Part shown: piece after piece, positions 19,838 through 28,799 of the stretch
Position numbering within the stretch: the stretch's first letter is position 1
How the letters are laid out: the number at the start of each line of letters is the position of its first letter
Origin: Sphingobium sp. Z007
GTDB taxonomy: Bacteria; Pseudomonadota; Alphaproteobacteria; Sphingomonadales; Sphingomonadaceae
Direction of reading: 5' to 3'
Assembly (NCBI RefSeq): GCF_900013425.1
Contig: NZ_FBXK01000005.1
Location: forward strand, 310,001-374,000
DNA length: 64,000 bases
Notes under the pieces: generated by a model
Database searches by the model: none
Told to the model about the DNA's origin: nothing
Seen by the model: only the letters and a program-made list of their open reading frames with translations
Position numbers and translations under genes: made by a program

Positions 19838-19920
19838 GCTCCCGCGGAGGCGGGAGTCCAGTCCTAAGCTAGCTGATGAACGCAAGCGCTGGACTGGGTT
19901 CCCGCCTGCGCGGGAACACC
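19838..19920. repeat. Palindromic intergenic repeat
   Basis: GTGCTCCCGCGGAGGCGGGA at 19838-19857 is mirrored imperfectly by TTCCCGCCTGCGCGGGAACA near 19900-19919. The gap lies between the convergent racemase and GntR genes and contains no coding sequence. Confidence 0.7.
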
Positions 19921-19929
19921 GTAATCTAT

Positions 19930-20664
19930 TTACCCACCCGGCTCCGCCAGCGCGATATCCATGTCGGCCAGCGCCAACCGCAGCAGCTCCGCCATCGTCG
20001 CGCGGGCGGCCGCCGTGTCGCGGGCGGCGATCGCCTGGAACACGGCGCGATGGTCGGGCAGGGGGTCGCGGGGCAGCAATTTCTTGCGATGTTTGAAGGT
20101 TGTGGTCCAGCTGACCGCCGCCCCAACCGAACTGGCCAGCGCCTCCAGCGCGTCATTATGCGTCGCGGCCAGAATGGCGTGGTGGAACCGCTGGTCCGCC
20201 GCGCGCCCGTCGGGCGTCGACAGGCCAAAGCGCCCCATCTCCGCCAGCGCCGTTTCCATCGTCGCCAGCTGATCGTCGGTCCGGCGGCGGGCGGCGAATT
20301 CGGCCGCCGCCGGTTCGATCACGCCGCGCAGTTCGAACAGGTCGCGGATGAAGCTGGCGTCCGGTTCGCCTGCAAACATCCAGGCGAGCATTTCGGGGTC
20401 CAGCACGTTCCAGCGGCTGCGCGGCAGGACGCGGGTGCCGGCCTTTGGGCGGCTTTCCAGCATGCCCTTGGCGATCAGGATGCGCACCGCCTCGCGATAG
20501 GCGGTGCGGGAAACGCCCAGGCGCTCGGACGCCTCGATCTCGCCCTCGAACAATTCGCCTGGGCGGTGCTTGCCCGTAAGGATGGCGGTGCCAAGGTCGC
20601 GGGCGATCGTCTGATGGATGCGCAGCACGCTCTCCTCCGATCCGATCTTGCGCCCGCTACCCAA
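19930..20664 (-). CDS. GntR/FadR-family regulator of the sugar-acid locus
   Basis: 244 residues. The GntR winged helix occupies about residues 12-80 (IARDLGTAILTGKHRPGELF, then RLGVSRTAYREAVRILIAKGML). The all-helical FadR C-terminal domain follows (FIRDLFELRGVIEPAAAEFAA, DQRFHHAILAATHN), with Asp and His residues of the kind that hold a metal and a sugar-acid effector. It is the last gene of the minus-strand run beginning at 25.08 kb, 17 bp after the dehydrogenase gene. It is therefore the likely local repressor, with a keto-deoxy sugar acid or aldonate as inducer. The operator may lie in the divergent 25084-25231 region. Confidence 0.88.
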   Translation of the reverse strand: MGSGRKIGSEESVLRIHQTIARDLGTAILTGKHRPGELFEGEIEASERLGVSRTAYREAVRILIAKGMLESRPKAGTRVLPRSRWNVLDPEMLAWMFAGEPDASFIRDLFELRGVIEPAAAEFAARRRTDDQLATMETALAEMGRFGLSTPDGRAADQRFHHAILAATHNDALEALASSVGAAVSWTTTFKHRKKLLPRDPLPDHRAVFQAIAARDTAAARATMAELLRLALADMDIALAEPGG

Positions 20665-20681
20665 ATCCCCGCTCCTATATG

Positions 20682-21605
20682 TCAGTCCTCAAATGCTGCC
20701 GTAGGGCAATGCCGTCCGCAAAGAAAGGCGTCCGCCACCAGGCGCAGCGGCGCGGTGTCGGCATCGATCACCTTGTCCGCCACCAGATCGACAAAGCGGC
20801 GATACATGGACGGATATTCCTCATCCAGGGCTTTCAGCTGCACTTCGCCGTCCAGGCGCAGCGTGTTGCCGCCTTCTGACAGCAGGAGGCTGCCGTTATT
20901 GGTCTCGACCGCAATGTCCCAGGTCTGCGGGCCGGTCTGGCGCCAGTCGAACACGGTGTCGATCGCCGCCCCCGACGCGGTCGCCATCTGAAGCGCCGCG
21001 CCGATCGGCGCCTGCTTGTTGGAGGGCACCTCCAGTTCGGCCGACAGGACGGTGATCGGTTCGGCGATGATCTCGGTGAGGATCGAGAGGGCATTGATGC
21101 CCGGATCGAACACGCCGAAGCCGCCCGCTTCCCAGATCCAGGGTTGGCCCGGATGCCAGTGACGCACATCCTCGCGCCACTGAATGTCGATCCGCTCCAC
21201 CTTGCGCTCTGCGATCCAGGCTTTGGCCTGCGCCACGGCGGCGGCGTAGCGGCTGTGCCAGCTGGCGTAGAGCGTTACACCCTGCGCCTTGGCCAGCGCC
21301 GTCAGCGCCTCCACTTCGGACACGGTCGCGCCGGGCGGTTTTTCCAGGAACACATGCTTGCCCGCCAGCAACGCCTGCCGGGCCGCATGATAGCGAACCT
21401 GCGGCGGCTGGCACAGGATGACGGCGTCGAGGTCGCTCTCGCCCGCCAGCATCGCGCCGAGGTCGGGGTAGTTGTCCACCCCTTCCCCCTGCGCGTTGCG
21501 GCTGGCGACGGCGACCAGGTCGATGCCGTCGATCTTTGCAATGGCGGGCAGGTGCTGATCGCGCGCGATCTTGCCGAGCCCTACCAGACCTGCCCGAATC
21601 GTCAT
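20682..21605 (-). CDS. Gfo/Idh/MocA-family sugar 1-dehydrogenase (D-galactose or L-arabinose type)
   Basis: 307 residues. The N-terminal dinucleotide fold begins RAGLVGLGKIARDQHLPAI, close to the N-terminus of Pseudomonas D-galactose 1-dehydrogenase and Azospirillum L-arabinose 1-dehydrogenase. Other motifs are EKPPGATVSE (about residues 90-99), the family's Lys-Pro element, and WEAGGFGVFDPGINAL, which carries the catalytic Asp/His region. The reaction would be oxidation of the sugar at C1 to the lactone, the first step of a non-phosphorylating pathway. The start codon overlaps the stop of the upstream semialdehyde dehydrogenase gene (ATGA). Enzymes of this type often accept both D-galactose and L-arabinose, which suits the mixed set of genes here. 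Confidence 0.85.
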   Translation of the reverse strand: MTIRAGLVGLGKIARDQHLPAIAKIDGIDLVAVASRNAQGEGVDNYPDLGAMLAGESDLDAVILCQPPQVRYHAARQALLAGKHVFLEKPPGATVSEVEALTALAKAQGVTLYASWHSRYAAAVAQAKAWIAERKVERIDIQWREDVRHWHPGQPWIWEAGGFGVFDPGINALSILTEIIAEPITVLSAELEVPSNKQAPIGAALQMATASGAAIDTVFDWRQTGPQTWDIAVETNNGSLLLSEGGNTLRLDGEVQLKALDEEYPSMYRRFVDLVADKVIDADTAPLRLVADAFLCGRHCPTAAFED

Positions 21606-23179
21606 GCGGCGATTTCCAGCTTGCCTTCGTTGCGGCGGATGAGGCCCCAGGGATTGGCGTCCTGCAACGCGGCAGGCAACAGCGCGTCAGGTACGTCCTG
21701 ATAGCAGACCGGGCGCAGGAAGCGCATCATCGCCAGTGTCCCGACCGAGGTCGAGCGGCCGTCCGAGGTGGACGGGAAGGGGCCGCCATGGACCATGGCA
21801 TGCGTCACTTCGACGCCGGTGGGCCAGCCATTGGCGAGAACGCGGCCGACCTTGCGGGACAGCGTGGGCAACAGCTTGGCGGCATGGTCCGCATCGCTGG
21901 CTTCCATTTGGAGCGTCGCGGTGAGCTGGCCTTCCAGATCGGCGATGGTGGCGACCATATCTTCGATCGTCGCGCACTTCACCAGGATCGAGGATGCGCC
22001 GAACACTTCATGCGCCAGCGCCGGGTTGGCGCGGAACTGGTCGGACGCGGTGGCGAAGAAGGCCGACTGGCCGCGGTTGGCGCCTTCCGCTTCGGTGCCG
22101 CGGGCGATGGTGGTGACGCCATCGGCGCTGGCCAGCGCTTCGACGCCCTTTTCATAGGCGGCGTGGATGCCCGGCGTCAGCATGACCTGCGCCGTATTGG
22201 CTGACAGGGCGTTGGCGGCCGACGCGATGAAGGTGTCGAGATCGGGGCCGTCAAGTGCGATCACCAGGCCGGGGTTGGTGCAGAACTGGCCGGCGAACAG
22301 CGACATGGAGCCGACAAACGCTGTGCCCAAGGCTTCTGCACGAGCCGCGAGCGCGCCGGGCAGCAGGACGACCGGGTTGATGCTCGACATTTCCGAATAG
22401 ACCGGGATCGGCTCGGCGCGCTTGGCCGCAATCTGCATCAGTGCAATGCCGCCGCCGCGCGATCCGGTGAAGCCTACCGCCTTGATGCGCGGATCGGCGA
22501 CCAGCGCGCCGCCCAGATCATTGGTGGTGCCGGGCAGGTAGGAGAAGACGCCTTCGGGCAGGCCGCACGCCGCGACCGCCGCGATGATCGCGCGGGCGAC
22601 CAGTTCGCCGGTGCCGGGATGGGCGGGATGGCCCTTCACCACGACCGGGCAACCGGCGGCGAAGGCCGACGCGGTGTCACCGCCCGCGACCGAGAAGGCG
22701 AGCGGGAAGTTGGACGCGCCGAACACGGCGACCGGGCCAATCGCCTGGTTGACGCGGCGCAGGTCGCTGCGGGGCAGGGGCGTCCGGTCGGGGAGCGCCT
22801 TGTCGATGGTGGCGTCGAGCCAGTCGCCCTGGCGGACATAGCTGGCGAACAGGCGCAACTGGCCGACGGTGCGGCCGCGTTCGCCCTCCAGACGACCACG
22901 GGGCAGGCCCGATTCGCTCATTGCGGTGGTGATGAGCAGATCGCCGATCGCCATGATCTGGTCGGCTGCGGTTTCCAGGAAGGTCGCGCGCGCGTCAGGG
23001 GTTAGGGTGGAGAAGGTTTCGAACGCGGCATCGGCCAGCGCAGTGGCGTCCGCGACGTCGGCGGTCGATGCGTTGGAAAAGGCCACGTCGCCCTTGGCGC
23101 CGGTGGTGGGATCGATGGCGTAGAAAGGCGCGCCGCCGGTGCGCTCGCTCGCGCCGATAAGGATGGATCCGTTGAACAT
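21602..23179 (-). CDS. 2-oxoglutarate semialdehyde dehydrogenase (aldehyde dehydrogenase family)
   Basis: I start at the ATG at 23179, which has AGGAGAA upstream, giving 525 residues. This is the length of the NADP-dependent semialdehyde dehydrogenases found in pentose and sugar-acid loci. The cofactor region (AVFGASNFPLAFSVAGGDTA), VGFTGSRGGGIAL, the catalytic Glu in PVYSEMSSINP and the catalytic Cys in LFAGQFCTNPGLV are all present. It would convert 2-oxoglutarate semialdehyde to 2-oxoglutarate, the last step of the oxidative pentose route (Weimberg pathway). The neighbours give the earlier steps except for a dedicated keto-deoxy-pentonate dehydratase. A role on another keto-acid semialdehyde cannot be ruled out. 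Confidence 0.82.
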   Translation of the reverse strand: MFNGSILIGASERTGGAPFYAIDPTTGAKGDVAFSNASTADVADATALADAAFETFSTLTPDARATFLETAADQIMAIGDLLITTAMSESGLPRGRLEGERGRTVGQLRLFASYVRQGDWLDATIDKALPDRTPLPRSDLRRVNQAIGPVAVFGASNFPLAFSVAGGDTASAFAAGCPVVVKGHPAHPGTGELVARAIIAAVAACGLPEGVFSYLPGTTNDLGGALVADPRIKAVGFTGSRGGGIALMQIAAKRAEPIPVYSEMSSINPVVLLPGALAARAEALGTAFVGSMSLFAGQFCTNPGLVIALDGPDLDTFIASAANALSANTAQVMLTPGIHAAYEKGVEALASADGVTTIARGTEAEGANRGQSAFFATASDQFRANPALAHEVFGASSILVKCATIEDMVATIADLEGQLTATLQMEASDADHAAKLLPTLSRKVGRVLANGWPTGVEVTHAMVHGGPFPSTSDGRSTSVGTLAMMRFLRPVCYQDVPDALLPAALQDANPWGLIRRNEGKLEIAA

Positions 23180-23280
23180 GCTCGTTCTCCTGAAATGCAA
23201 TAGGTTGGGCTGTTCCCCGGTACAGGCCGGGGTCCAGTTTTTACCGTGGGATCGGGCCGCAGCTTGTCGCTGCGGAACCG

Positions 23281-25083
23281 TCAGTGATTGTCGCGTGGCA
23301 GGCCCATGGTCTGGGCGATGCGCTGATATTTTTCCGCGCCTTCCAGGATCGCGCCGGTATTCAACTGGCCGACGACCGACCGCTGGATTTCCTGCCAGGG
23401 GGTCTGCGACGCGGGATATTGGAAGCCGCCCGCCGCCTCCAGCTTGGCCCGGCGTTCGGCCAGTTCCTCGTCGGAAATCAGGACGTTCACCGTGCCCGCT
23501 TTCAAATCCATGCGGACCCGGTCGCCGGTTTCCAGTAGCGCCAGGCCGCCCATTGCCGCCGCTTCGGGCGAGGCGTTGAGGATGGAAGGGCTTCCGCTCG
23601 TGCCGGACTGGCGACCATCGCCGATGCAGGGGAGGGCCGAAACGCCTTCGGTGATGAGATAGGAAGGCGGCCGCATGTTCACAACCTCGGCCGCGCCGGG
23701 ATAGCCGATCGGGCCAGCCCCACGCATGAACAACAGCGTGTTGGCGGTGATGCCGGTCGCCGGATCGTCGATGCGGTGATGATAATCCTCCGGTCCGTCG
23801 AACACGACGGCCGGGCCTTCAAAGGCGTCGGGATCGTCCGGGTTGGACAGATAACGATCGCGGAACTCGGCGCTGATGACGCTGGTTTTCATGACGGCGG
23901 CGTCGAACAGATTGCCCGTCAGGACGAGGAAGCCCGCGTCCGTGACCAGCGGCTGGTCGAACGGGCGGATGACCTTTTCATCCTCAATCTCCACGCCCTT
24001 GCAATTTTCGCCCATGGTCTTGCCATTGACGGTCATTGCGCCTTCGCGGATCAGGCCCTGGTCGATCAACTGGCTGACGACGGCGGGGACGCCGCCGGCG
24101 CGATAATAATCCTCGCCCAGATATTCGCCGGCGGGCTGGAGGTTCACCATCAGCGGCACCTTGTGACCGACCGTCTCCCAATCCTTGAGCGGCAGTTCGA
24201 CGCCCATATGGCGGGCGATGGCGGACAGATGGATCGGCGCATTGGTCGATCCGCCGATCGCCGAATTGACGACGATGGCGTTGTGGAAGGCGTCCAGCGT
24301 CAGAATGTCGGAGGGCTTGAGATCCTCGGCGACCATTTCGACGATGCGCTTGCCGGTCAGGTAAGCGACTTCCTGCCGATCGCGATAGGGGGCGGGAATC
24401 GCGGCGGAGCCGGGCAGCATCATGCCCAGCGCTTCGGCCAGCGAGTTCATGGTCGTCGCCGTGCCCATGGTGTTGCAATAGCCGGTCGAGGGCGCGGACG
24501 AGGCGACGAGCTTGATAAAGCCTTCGTCATCGATCTTGCCGGCGGCCAGCAACTGGCGGCCCTTCCACACGATCGTGCCCGACCCGGTACGCTCGCCCTT
24601 GAACCAGCCGTTCAGCATCGGGCCGACCGACAGGGCTATGGCGGGAATGTTGACGGTGGCGGCGGCCATCAGCAGCGCCGGCGTCGTCTTGTCGCAGCCA
24701 GTGGTCAGGATCACGCCGTCCAGCGGATAGCCATACATGGCCTCGACCAGGCCCAGATAGGCGAGGTTGCGGTCCAGGCCCGCAGTCGGCCGCTTGCCGG
24801 TTTCCTGAATCGGATGGACCGGAAATTCGAGCGCAATGCCGCCCATTTCGCGAATGCCTTCACGCATGCGTTCGGCCAGCACGATATGGTGGCGGTTGCA
24901 TGGGCTGAGGTCGCTGCCGGTCTGGGCGATGCCGATGATCGGCTTGCCGCTGCGCAGTTCGTCCAGGCTCAGGCCGAAGTTCAGATAGCGCTCCAGATAG
25001 AGCGACGTCATATCGATATTGTCCGGGTTGTCGAACCAGGCGCGGCTGCGCAGCTTCGGAAAGGTCTTGGGCGAATCGCTCAT
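23281..25083 (-). CDS. IlvD/Edd-family sugar-acid dehydratase (arabinonate/galactonate/xylonate type)
   Basis: Starting at the ATG at 25083 gives 600 residues. The N-terminus ([20 protein letters not shown]) marks the pentonate dehydratase branch, not IlvD. The Fe-S ligands are C62, C130 and C203 ([27 protein letters not shown]). From memory these align with C59, C127 and C200 of Rhizobium leguminosarum L-arabinonate dehydratase. It should dehydrate an aldonic acid to its 2-keto-3-deoxy form, needing a 2Fe-2S cluster and Mg. It heads the minus-strand operon and is divergent from dgoK. Substrate range (L-arabinonate, D-galactonate, D-xylonate, D-fuconate) cannot be settled from sequence; the adjoining dgoKA favours D-galactonate. 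Confidence 0.88.
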   Translation of the reverse strand: MSDSPKTFPKLRSRAWFDNPDNIDMTSLYLERYLNFGLSLDELRSGKPIIGIAQTGSDLSPCNRHHIVLAERMREGIREMGGIALEFPVHPIQETGKRPTAGLDRNLAYLGLVEAMYGYPLDGVILTTGCDKTTPALLMAAATVNIPAIALSVGPMLNGWFKGERTGSGTIVWKGRQLLAAGKIDDEGFIKLVASSAPSTGYCNTMGTATTMNSLAEALGMMLPGSAAIPAPYRDRQEVAYLTGKRIVEMVAEDLKPSDILTLDAFHNAIVVNSAIGGSTNAPIHLSAIARHMGVELPLKDWETVGHKVPLMVNLQPAGEYLGEDYYRAGGVPAVVSQLIDQGLIREGAMTVNGKTMGENCKGVEIEDEKVIRPFDQPLVTDAGFLVLTGNLFDAAVMKTSVISAEFRDRYLSNPDDPDAFEGPAVVFDGPEDYHHRIDDPATGITANTLLFMRGAGPIGYPGAAEVVNMRPPSYLITEGVSALPCIGDGRQSGTSGSPSILNASPEAAAMGGLALLETGDRVRMDLKAGTVNVLISDEELAERRAKLEAAGGFQYPASQTPWQEIQRSVVGQLNTGAILEGAEKYQRIAQTMGLPRDNH

Positions 25084-25134
25084 CGGGGCATCCTGATTCA
25101 AGAAATGACTGACGCAAAAATGGGGCATGGCGCG

Positions 25135-25161
25135 TTGACGCGCTCCGCCTCCTGATATACT
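25135..25161 (+). promoter_or_regulatory. Candidate promoter in the divergent sugar-acid intergenic region
   Basis: TTGACG at 25135-25140 and TATACT at 25156-25161 (15-bp spacer, slightly short) lie in the 148-bp region between the dehydratase and dgoK. The stretch 25151-25180 is markedly AT-richer than its surroundings and would be a natural place for the GntR operator. Support is positional only. Confidence 0.4.
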
Positions 25162-25231
25162 CAGACAAATAGAAATTCAAGCACCCGAAGCGGGATTATG
25201 TGAGCGCTACCATGAATGAAGGCGGCAAAGC

Positions 25232-26134
25232 GTGCCGATGAGCGGCTATGCCGTGATTGGCGACTGGGGGACGAGCCGGCTGCGGCTTTTCCGGGTTGAA
25301 CAGAGCGCCGTGGCGGCGCGGCGCGACGGGCCGGGGATCGGCGCGGTGGGCGGTGCGGCGGAGGCCGCATTCGCCGAAACGATCGCCCCCTGGCTGGCCG
25401 ATGGCACGCCCGAATCGATCACCCTGTGCGGCATGGCCGGCGCGCGCGATGGGTGGGTGGAGGCGCCCTATGCGGACTGTCCCGCCGACGCGGCGACCTG
25501 GCGGCAGGCGGCGAGGCGCTTCGACTGGCGCGGGATTCCGGTGGCCATCATGGCGGGTCTGGCCTGCGAAAGTGCGGACGGCATCCCCGATGTGATGCGC
25601 GGCGAGGAAACCCAGATCTTCGGGGCGATTGCCCGCGACCCGGCGCTGGGCACGGGTCGGCACATGATCGTCCTGCCTGGCACCCACAATAAATGGTCGC
25701 TGGTCGAGGATGGCCGCATCACCGCCTTCCGCACCATGCCCATCGGCGAATTGTTCGCGCTGCTGCGCGACCAGTCAACCCTGGGGCCGAAGGTTGAGGT
25801 AACCAATCCGGTCGAGGAAGCCACGGGCTTTGCCGAGGGGCTGGACCGCGCAGACGACGGGAAGCTGTTGCAGTCGTTGTTCGCAGCGCGCGCCATGCGC
25901 CTGCGCCAGGGGCGCTCGCCCGATTGGGCTTTGGGCTATCTGTCCGGCCTGCTGATCGGTTGCGAGGTTGCAGAGATGCGCGGCATGTTGGGCGCGACCG
26001 ACAGCGTCATCCTGATCGGCGACTCCCGGCTGTCCGCCCGCTATGCACAGGCGCTGGACAGACGGGGCGTGGCGACGCACATGCTGGATGGCGACGCCTG
26101 CGCGCTCGCCGGCCTTGGCCTGACGGAGATTTGA
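25232..26134 (+). CDS. dgoK: 2-dehydro-3-deoxygalactonokinase
   Basis: 300 residues, the DgoK length. It phosphorylates 2-keto-3-deoxy-galactonate at C6 using ATP, in the De Ley-Doudoroff route of galactose breakdown. The phosphate-binding N-terminus VIGDWGTSRLRLFRV, CGMAGARDGWVE, MRGEETQIFG, LPGTHNKWSLVEDG and the C-terminal IGDSRLSARYAQAL are all family features. The GTG at 25232 is favoured because GAAGGCGG lies 7 bases upstream; an ATG at 25238 is the alternative. The aldolase gene dgoA starts 5 bp after its stop codon, so the two form an operon. Confidence 0.93.
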   Translation: MPMSGYAVIGDWGTSRLRLFRVEQSAVAARRDGPGIGAVGGAAEAAFAETIAPWLADGTPESITLCGMAGARDGWVEAPYADCPADAATWRQAARRFDWRGIPVAIMAGLACESADGIPDVMRGEETQIFGAIARDPALGTGRHMIVLPGTHNKWSLVEDGRITAFRTMPIGELFALLRDQSTLGPKVEVTNPVEEATGFAEGLDRADDGKLLQSLFAARAMRLRQGRSPDWALGYLSGLLIGCEVAEMRGMLGATDSVILIGDSRLSARYAQALDRRGVATHMLDGDACALAGLGLTEI

Positions 26135-26139
26135 GTAAC

Positions 26140-26772
26140 ATGACCCTGGACGACCTGCTGGCCGATGGCGCGCCGCCCATCTGTGCGATCCTGCGCGGCA
26201 TCCGTCCCGATGAGGCGATCGCGGTCAGCGCCGCCTTGATCGACGCGGGCATCCGCATCCTGGAGGTGCCGTTCAATTCGCCCGACCCGCTGGCCAGCAT
26301 CGCGGCGATGCGGGCGGCGTTCGGCGACCGGGCACTGATCGGCGGCGGCACGGTGCTGAGCGTCGAAGCGGTGGAAGCGCTGCATGGCGCGGGCGGGCGC
26401 ATCATGGTCACGCCCAACACCAATCCGGCGGTAATCGCGCGCGGCGCGGAGCTGGGGCTGGATCTGCTGCCCGGCTTTATGACGCCCAGCGAAGCGTTCG
26501 CAGCGATCGCGGCGGGGGCGAAGCGGATCAAGCTGTTCCCGGCGGCCCGTCTGGGCGCGGCCTATGTGAAGGCGGTCAAGGACGTGCTGCCCAAGCATGT
26601 CGGCGTATGGGCCGTGGGCGGCACCGGCGCGGACACGATCGGCGAATGGCTGGCGGGCGGCTGCGAGGGCATTGGCGTGGGCGGCGCGCTCTACAAGCCG
26701 GGCGACGACGCGGCGACCGTGGGGCAGCGCGGGCGCGATCTGGTGGCGGCATGGCGGGCGACCCTGGGCTGA
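26140..26772 (+). CDS. dgoA: 2-dehydro-3-deoxy-6-phosphogalactonate aldolase
   Basis: 210 residues. It cleaves the DgoK product to pyruvate and glyceraldehyde 3-phosphate in the cytoplasm. It is a class I aldolase of the KDPG/KDPGal family: ILRGIRPDEA at the N-terminus, general base E42 in ILEVPFNSP, GGGTVLS, and Schiff-base Lys131 in AKRIKLFPAARLG (equivalent to Lys126 of E. coli DgoA by length offset). The ILRG-IRPDEA start and AARLG after the lysine favour the galactonate over the gluconate branch. The ATG at 26140 follows dgoK by 5 bp, with GACGGAG upstream. Confidence 0.93.
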   Translation: MTLDDLLADGAPPICAILRGIRPDEAIAVSAALIDAGIRILEVPFNSPDPLASIAAMRAAFGDRALIGGGTVLSVEAVEALHGAGGRIMVTPNTNPAVIARGAELGLDLLPGFMTPSEAFAAIAAGAKRIKLFPAARLGAAYVKAVKDVLPKHVGVWAVGGTGADTIGEWLAGGCEGIGVGGALYKPGDDAATVGQRGRDLVAAWRATLG

Positions 26773-26837
26773 TTTGTCCACCCTTGCTGCCCTTGCGACG
26801 GCTTGAAAAGGGGCGGGCATCGGCGCATGGACCGGGC

Positions 26838-27881
26838 ATGACCGTGCCCTCCCTCCACCGCGCCGCTTCCGCTGGTCCCCGTCCTGCCGCTATCGCCCGC
26901 TGGCTGCTGATCGTGGCTGTTCTGGTCTTTTGCATGGTCGTGGTGGGCGGCATCACCCGGCTGACCGAATCCGGCCTGTCGATCACCCAGTGGAAGCCGA
27001 TCACCGGCACCATTCCGCCGCTGACCCACGACCAGTGGATGGAGGCGTTCCGCCTCTATCAGCAGATCCCCGAATATCAGCAGATCAACCGGGGCATGAG
27101 CCTGTCCGAGTTCCAGTTCATCTTTTTCTGGGAATGGGCGCACCGGCTGCTCGGTCGCCTGATCGGCGTCGCCTTCGCTCTGCCACTGGTCTGGTTCGCT
27201 GTGCGACGGGCGATACCGGCGGGCTATGGCGGACGGCTGGTCGCCTTGCTGGCGCTGGGCGGGTTGCAGGGGGCGATCGGCTGGTGGATGGTGAAGTCGG
27301 GCCTGTCGGTGCGCACTGATGTCAGCCATTATCGGCTGGCGGTGCATCTGCTCACGGCCCTGTTCATCATGGGCGGCCTCATCTGGACGGCGCTTGACCT
27401 GCGCGCGCTGGCGCGGTCGCCACACGCCCGGCCTGCGCTGTTGCGGCCGTTCGCGTTGGTCGCGCTGCTGGTGTTGCTGGTGCAGTTGATGCTGGGCGCT
27501 TTTACCGCCGGGCTGGATGCGGGCTATGTGTCCAACACATGGCCGCTGATGAATGACCATATCGTGCCCGAAGGCATAGAGTGGCTGGGGTCGCTGTGGG
27601 GCACGGTGTCGAGCGATCCCTATCTCGTCCATTTCCTCCATCGCTGGTGGGCCTGGGTCGCTGCGGTGGCGCTGGTCCTGCTGGCGCGACGGGCGAAGCA
27701 GGCCGGGCAGCGGGGCGCGTCCATCGCGATCAATGCGACGGTCGGCACGCAAATCCTGCTCGGCATCGCCACCGTCGTCAGCGGTATCGCGCTGCCGATC
27801 GCCGTGCTGCACCAGGCGGTCGGCGCGCTGGTCGTGGCCGCCGCCGCCTGGGGTGCCCATGCCGTGGGCGCGCGCCGTTGA
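26838..27881 (+). CDS. ctaA: Heme A synthase (COX15/CtaA)
   Basis: 347 residues with eight hydrophobic spans, the alphaproteobacterial COX15-type length. It oxidises the C8 methyl group of heme O to make heme A for aa3 oxidases, in the inner membrane. The four heme-ligand His motifs are present: FFWEWAHRLLGRL, VSHYRLAVHLLTA, VHFLHRWWAWVAA and IAVLHQAVGALVV. Family hallmarks VVVGGITRLTESGLSI and NTWPLMNDHIVPEG are also seen. The ATG at 26838 is the first start that leaves a sensible short cytoplasmic tail. It stands apart from other oxidase genes except the subunit IV gene 9 kb away. The next gene overlaps its stop codon. Confidence 0.95.
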   Translation: MTVPSLHRAASAGPRPAAIARWLLIVAVLVFCMVVVGGITRLTESGLSITQWKPITGTIPPLTHDQWMEAFRLYQQIPEYQQINRGMSLSEFQFIFFWEWAHRLLGRLIGVAFALPLVWFAVRRAIPAGYGGRLVALLALGGLQGAIGWWMVKSGLSVRTDVSHYRLAVHLLTALFIMGGLIWTALDLRALARSPHARPALLRPFALVALLVLLVQLMLGAFTAGLDAGYVSNTWPLMNDHIVPEGIEWLGSLWGTVSSDPYLVHFLHRWWAWVAAVALVLLARRAKQAGQRGASIAINATVGTQILLGIATVVSGIALPIAVLHQAVGALVVAAAAWGAHAVGARR

Positions 27882-28666
27882 GGCGGCTGTTCGCCGTTAC
27901 GCTTATCGTCTTCAGCCAGCCGGCCGTAGCGCAGGGCATCGCCATCCCTTTCGCGCCTCCCACCGACCGGGCGCTGGTCTACCGGATCGAGCAGCACCGC
28001 CCTGTCGAGGGAACGACGCGCCAGTTCAGCGCGACCCGCGACCTGCGGTTCGAGCGGGCGGGCGATGGCTATATCTTGCAGGCGACGCTGCGCGATATCG
28101 ACAGCGATGCCCCGGCCGCCGGTGCCGAACCTTATCGCGCCGCCCTGACCCCGTTGGTTGGCGTGGTGCTGCGGTTCCAGCTGGACGGGCAGGGGCGGAT
28201 CGTCGGTCTCGACGATATCGACGCGGTCTGGGGCAAGGTTCAGGCCGGGATCGACGCGATGTTGGCCCAATTCGCGCCCGATACGCCGCGCCACAAGGCG
28301 GCGGCCAATGTGAAGGCGCTGTTCGCCAGCCTTTCGCCCGACGGCCGGCTTGCGCTGTTGGCGGGCGAAGTCCAGCCGCTGTTCCTGTTCGCCAGCAGCA
28401 GTGTGGAGGGCGGCGAGGGGCGCGGTCTGCGCACCGTGGCGGGATCGCCGCTGGGCCGGCCGGTGCCGGTCGAAGGCACGCTGCGCGTCGTCGGGCAGCC
28501 GGCCGATGCGCTGGACCTGGAGGAGAAACTGGCGGGCGAGGGGGTGCAGGTCGGCATTCAGTATCGCCTGTCGCGCACTAGCGGTCTGGTCGAAAAACAG
28601 GATCGCAGCCTGGCTGTGGGATCGCTAGCGCTGACCGAAAGCCGGACGCTGAAGCCCGTCGATTAG
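27878..28666 (+). CDS. Secreted protein of unknown function, coupled to ctaA
   Basis: About 262 residues. The start is a TTG at 27878 that overlaps the ctaA stop codon (TTGA), implying translational coupling. The N-terminus MRRLFAVTLIVFSQPAVAQG is a signal peptide, so the protein is periplasmic. The mature domain is strand-rich: ALVYRIEQHRPVEGTTRQF, a FERAGDGYILQATLRDI strand pair, and near the C-terminus VGIQYRLSRTSGLVEKQDRS. No catalytic motif or lipobox is evident and I do not recognise the family. Coupling to ctaA hints at a shared job in the cell envelope, but nothing more can be said. Confidence 0.7.
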   Translation: MRRLFAVTLIVFSQPAVAQGIAIPFAPPTDRALVYRIEQHRPVEGTTRQFSATRDLRFERAGDGYILQATLRDIDSDAPAAGAEPYRAALTPLVGVVLRFQLDGQGRIVGLDDIDAVWGKVQAGIDAMLAQFAPDTPRHKAAANVKALFASLSPDGRLALLAGEVQPLFLFASSSVEGGEGRGLRTVAGSPLGRPVPVEGTLRVVGQPADALDLEEKLAGEGVQVGIQYRLSRTSGLVEKQDRSLAVGSLALTESRTLKPVD

Positions 28667-28708
28667 CCGAAGGTATTATTTTACCCGTCAGCAAAGCGGC
28701 CGAATCTC

Positions 28709-28737
28709 TTGACTTGCTGGCCCTCACCCGTCATTAG
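28709..28737 (+). promoter_or_regulatory. Candidate promoter of the rplM-rpsI operon
   Basis: TTGACT at 28709-28714, a 17-bp spacer, and CATTAG at 28732-28737 lie 62 bp upstream of the rplM start. This is a good fit to a housekeeping sigma-70-type promoter in this group. Confidence 0.55.
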
Positions 28738-28799
28738 CGCCCCACTTCCGGGTGTCGGCGACGGCCCCCGGTTTCATTTTATTCTGGAGTATTGGCACC

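Noticed and set aside
23281..25083. A second dihydroxy-acid dehydratase for branched-chain amino acid synthesis
   Set aside because: The N-terminus, cysteine spacing (C62, C130, C203) and location in a sugar-acid locus place it in the sugar-acid dehydratase branch; ilvD is already at 4.0 kb.
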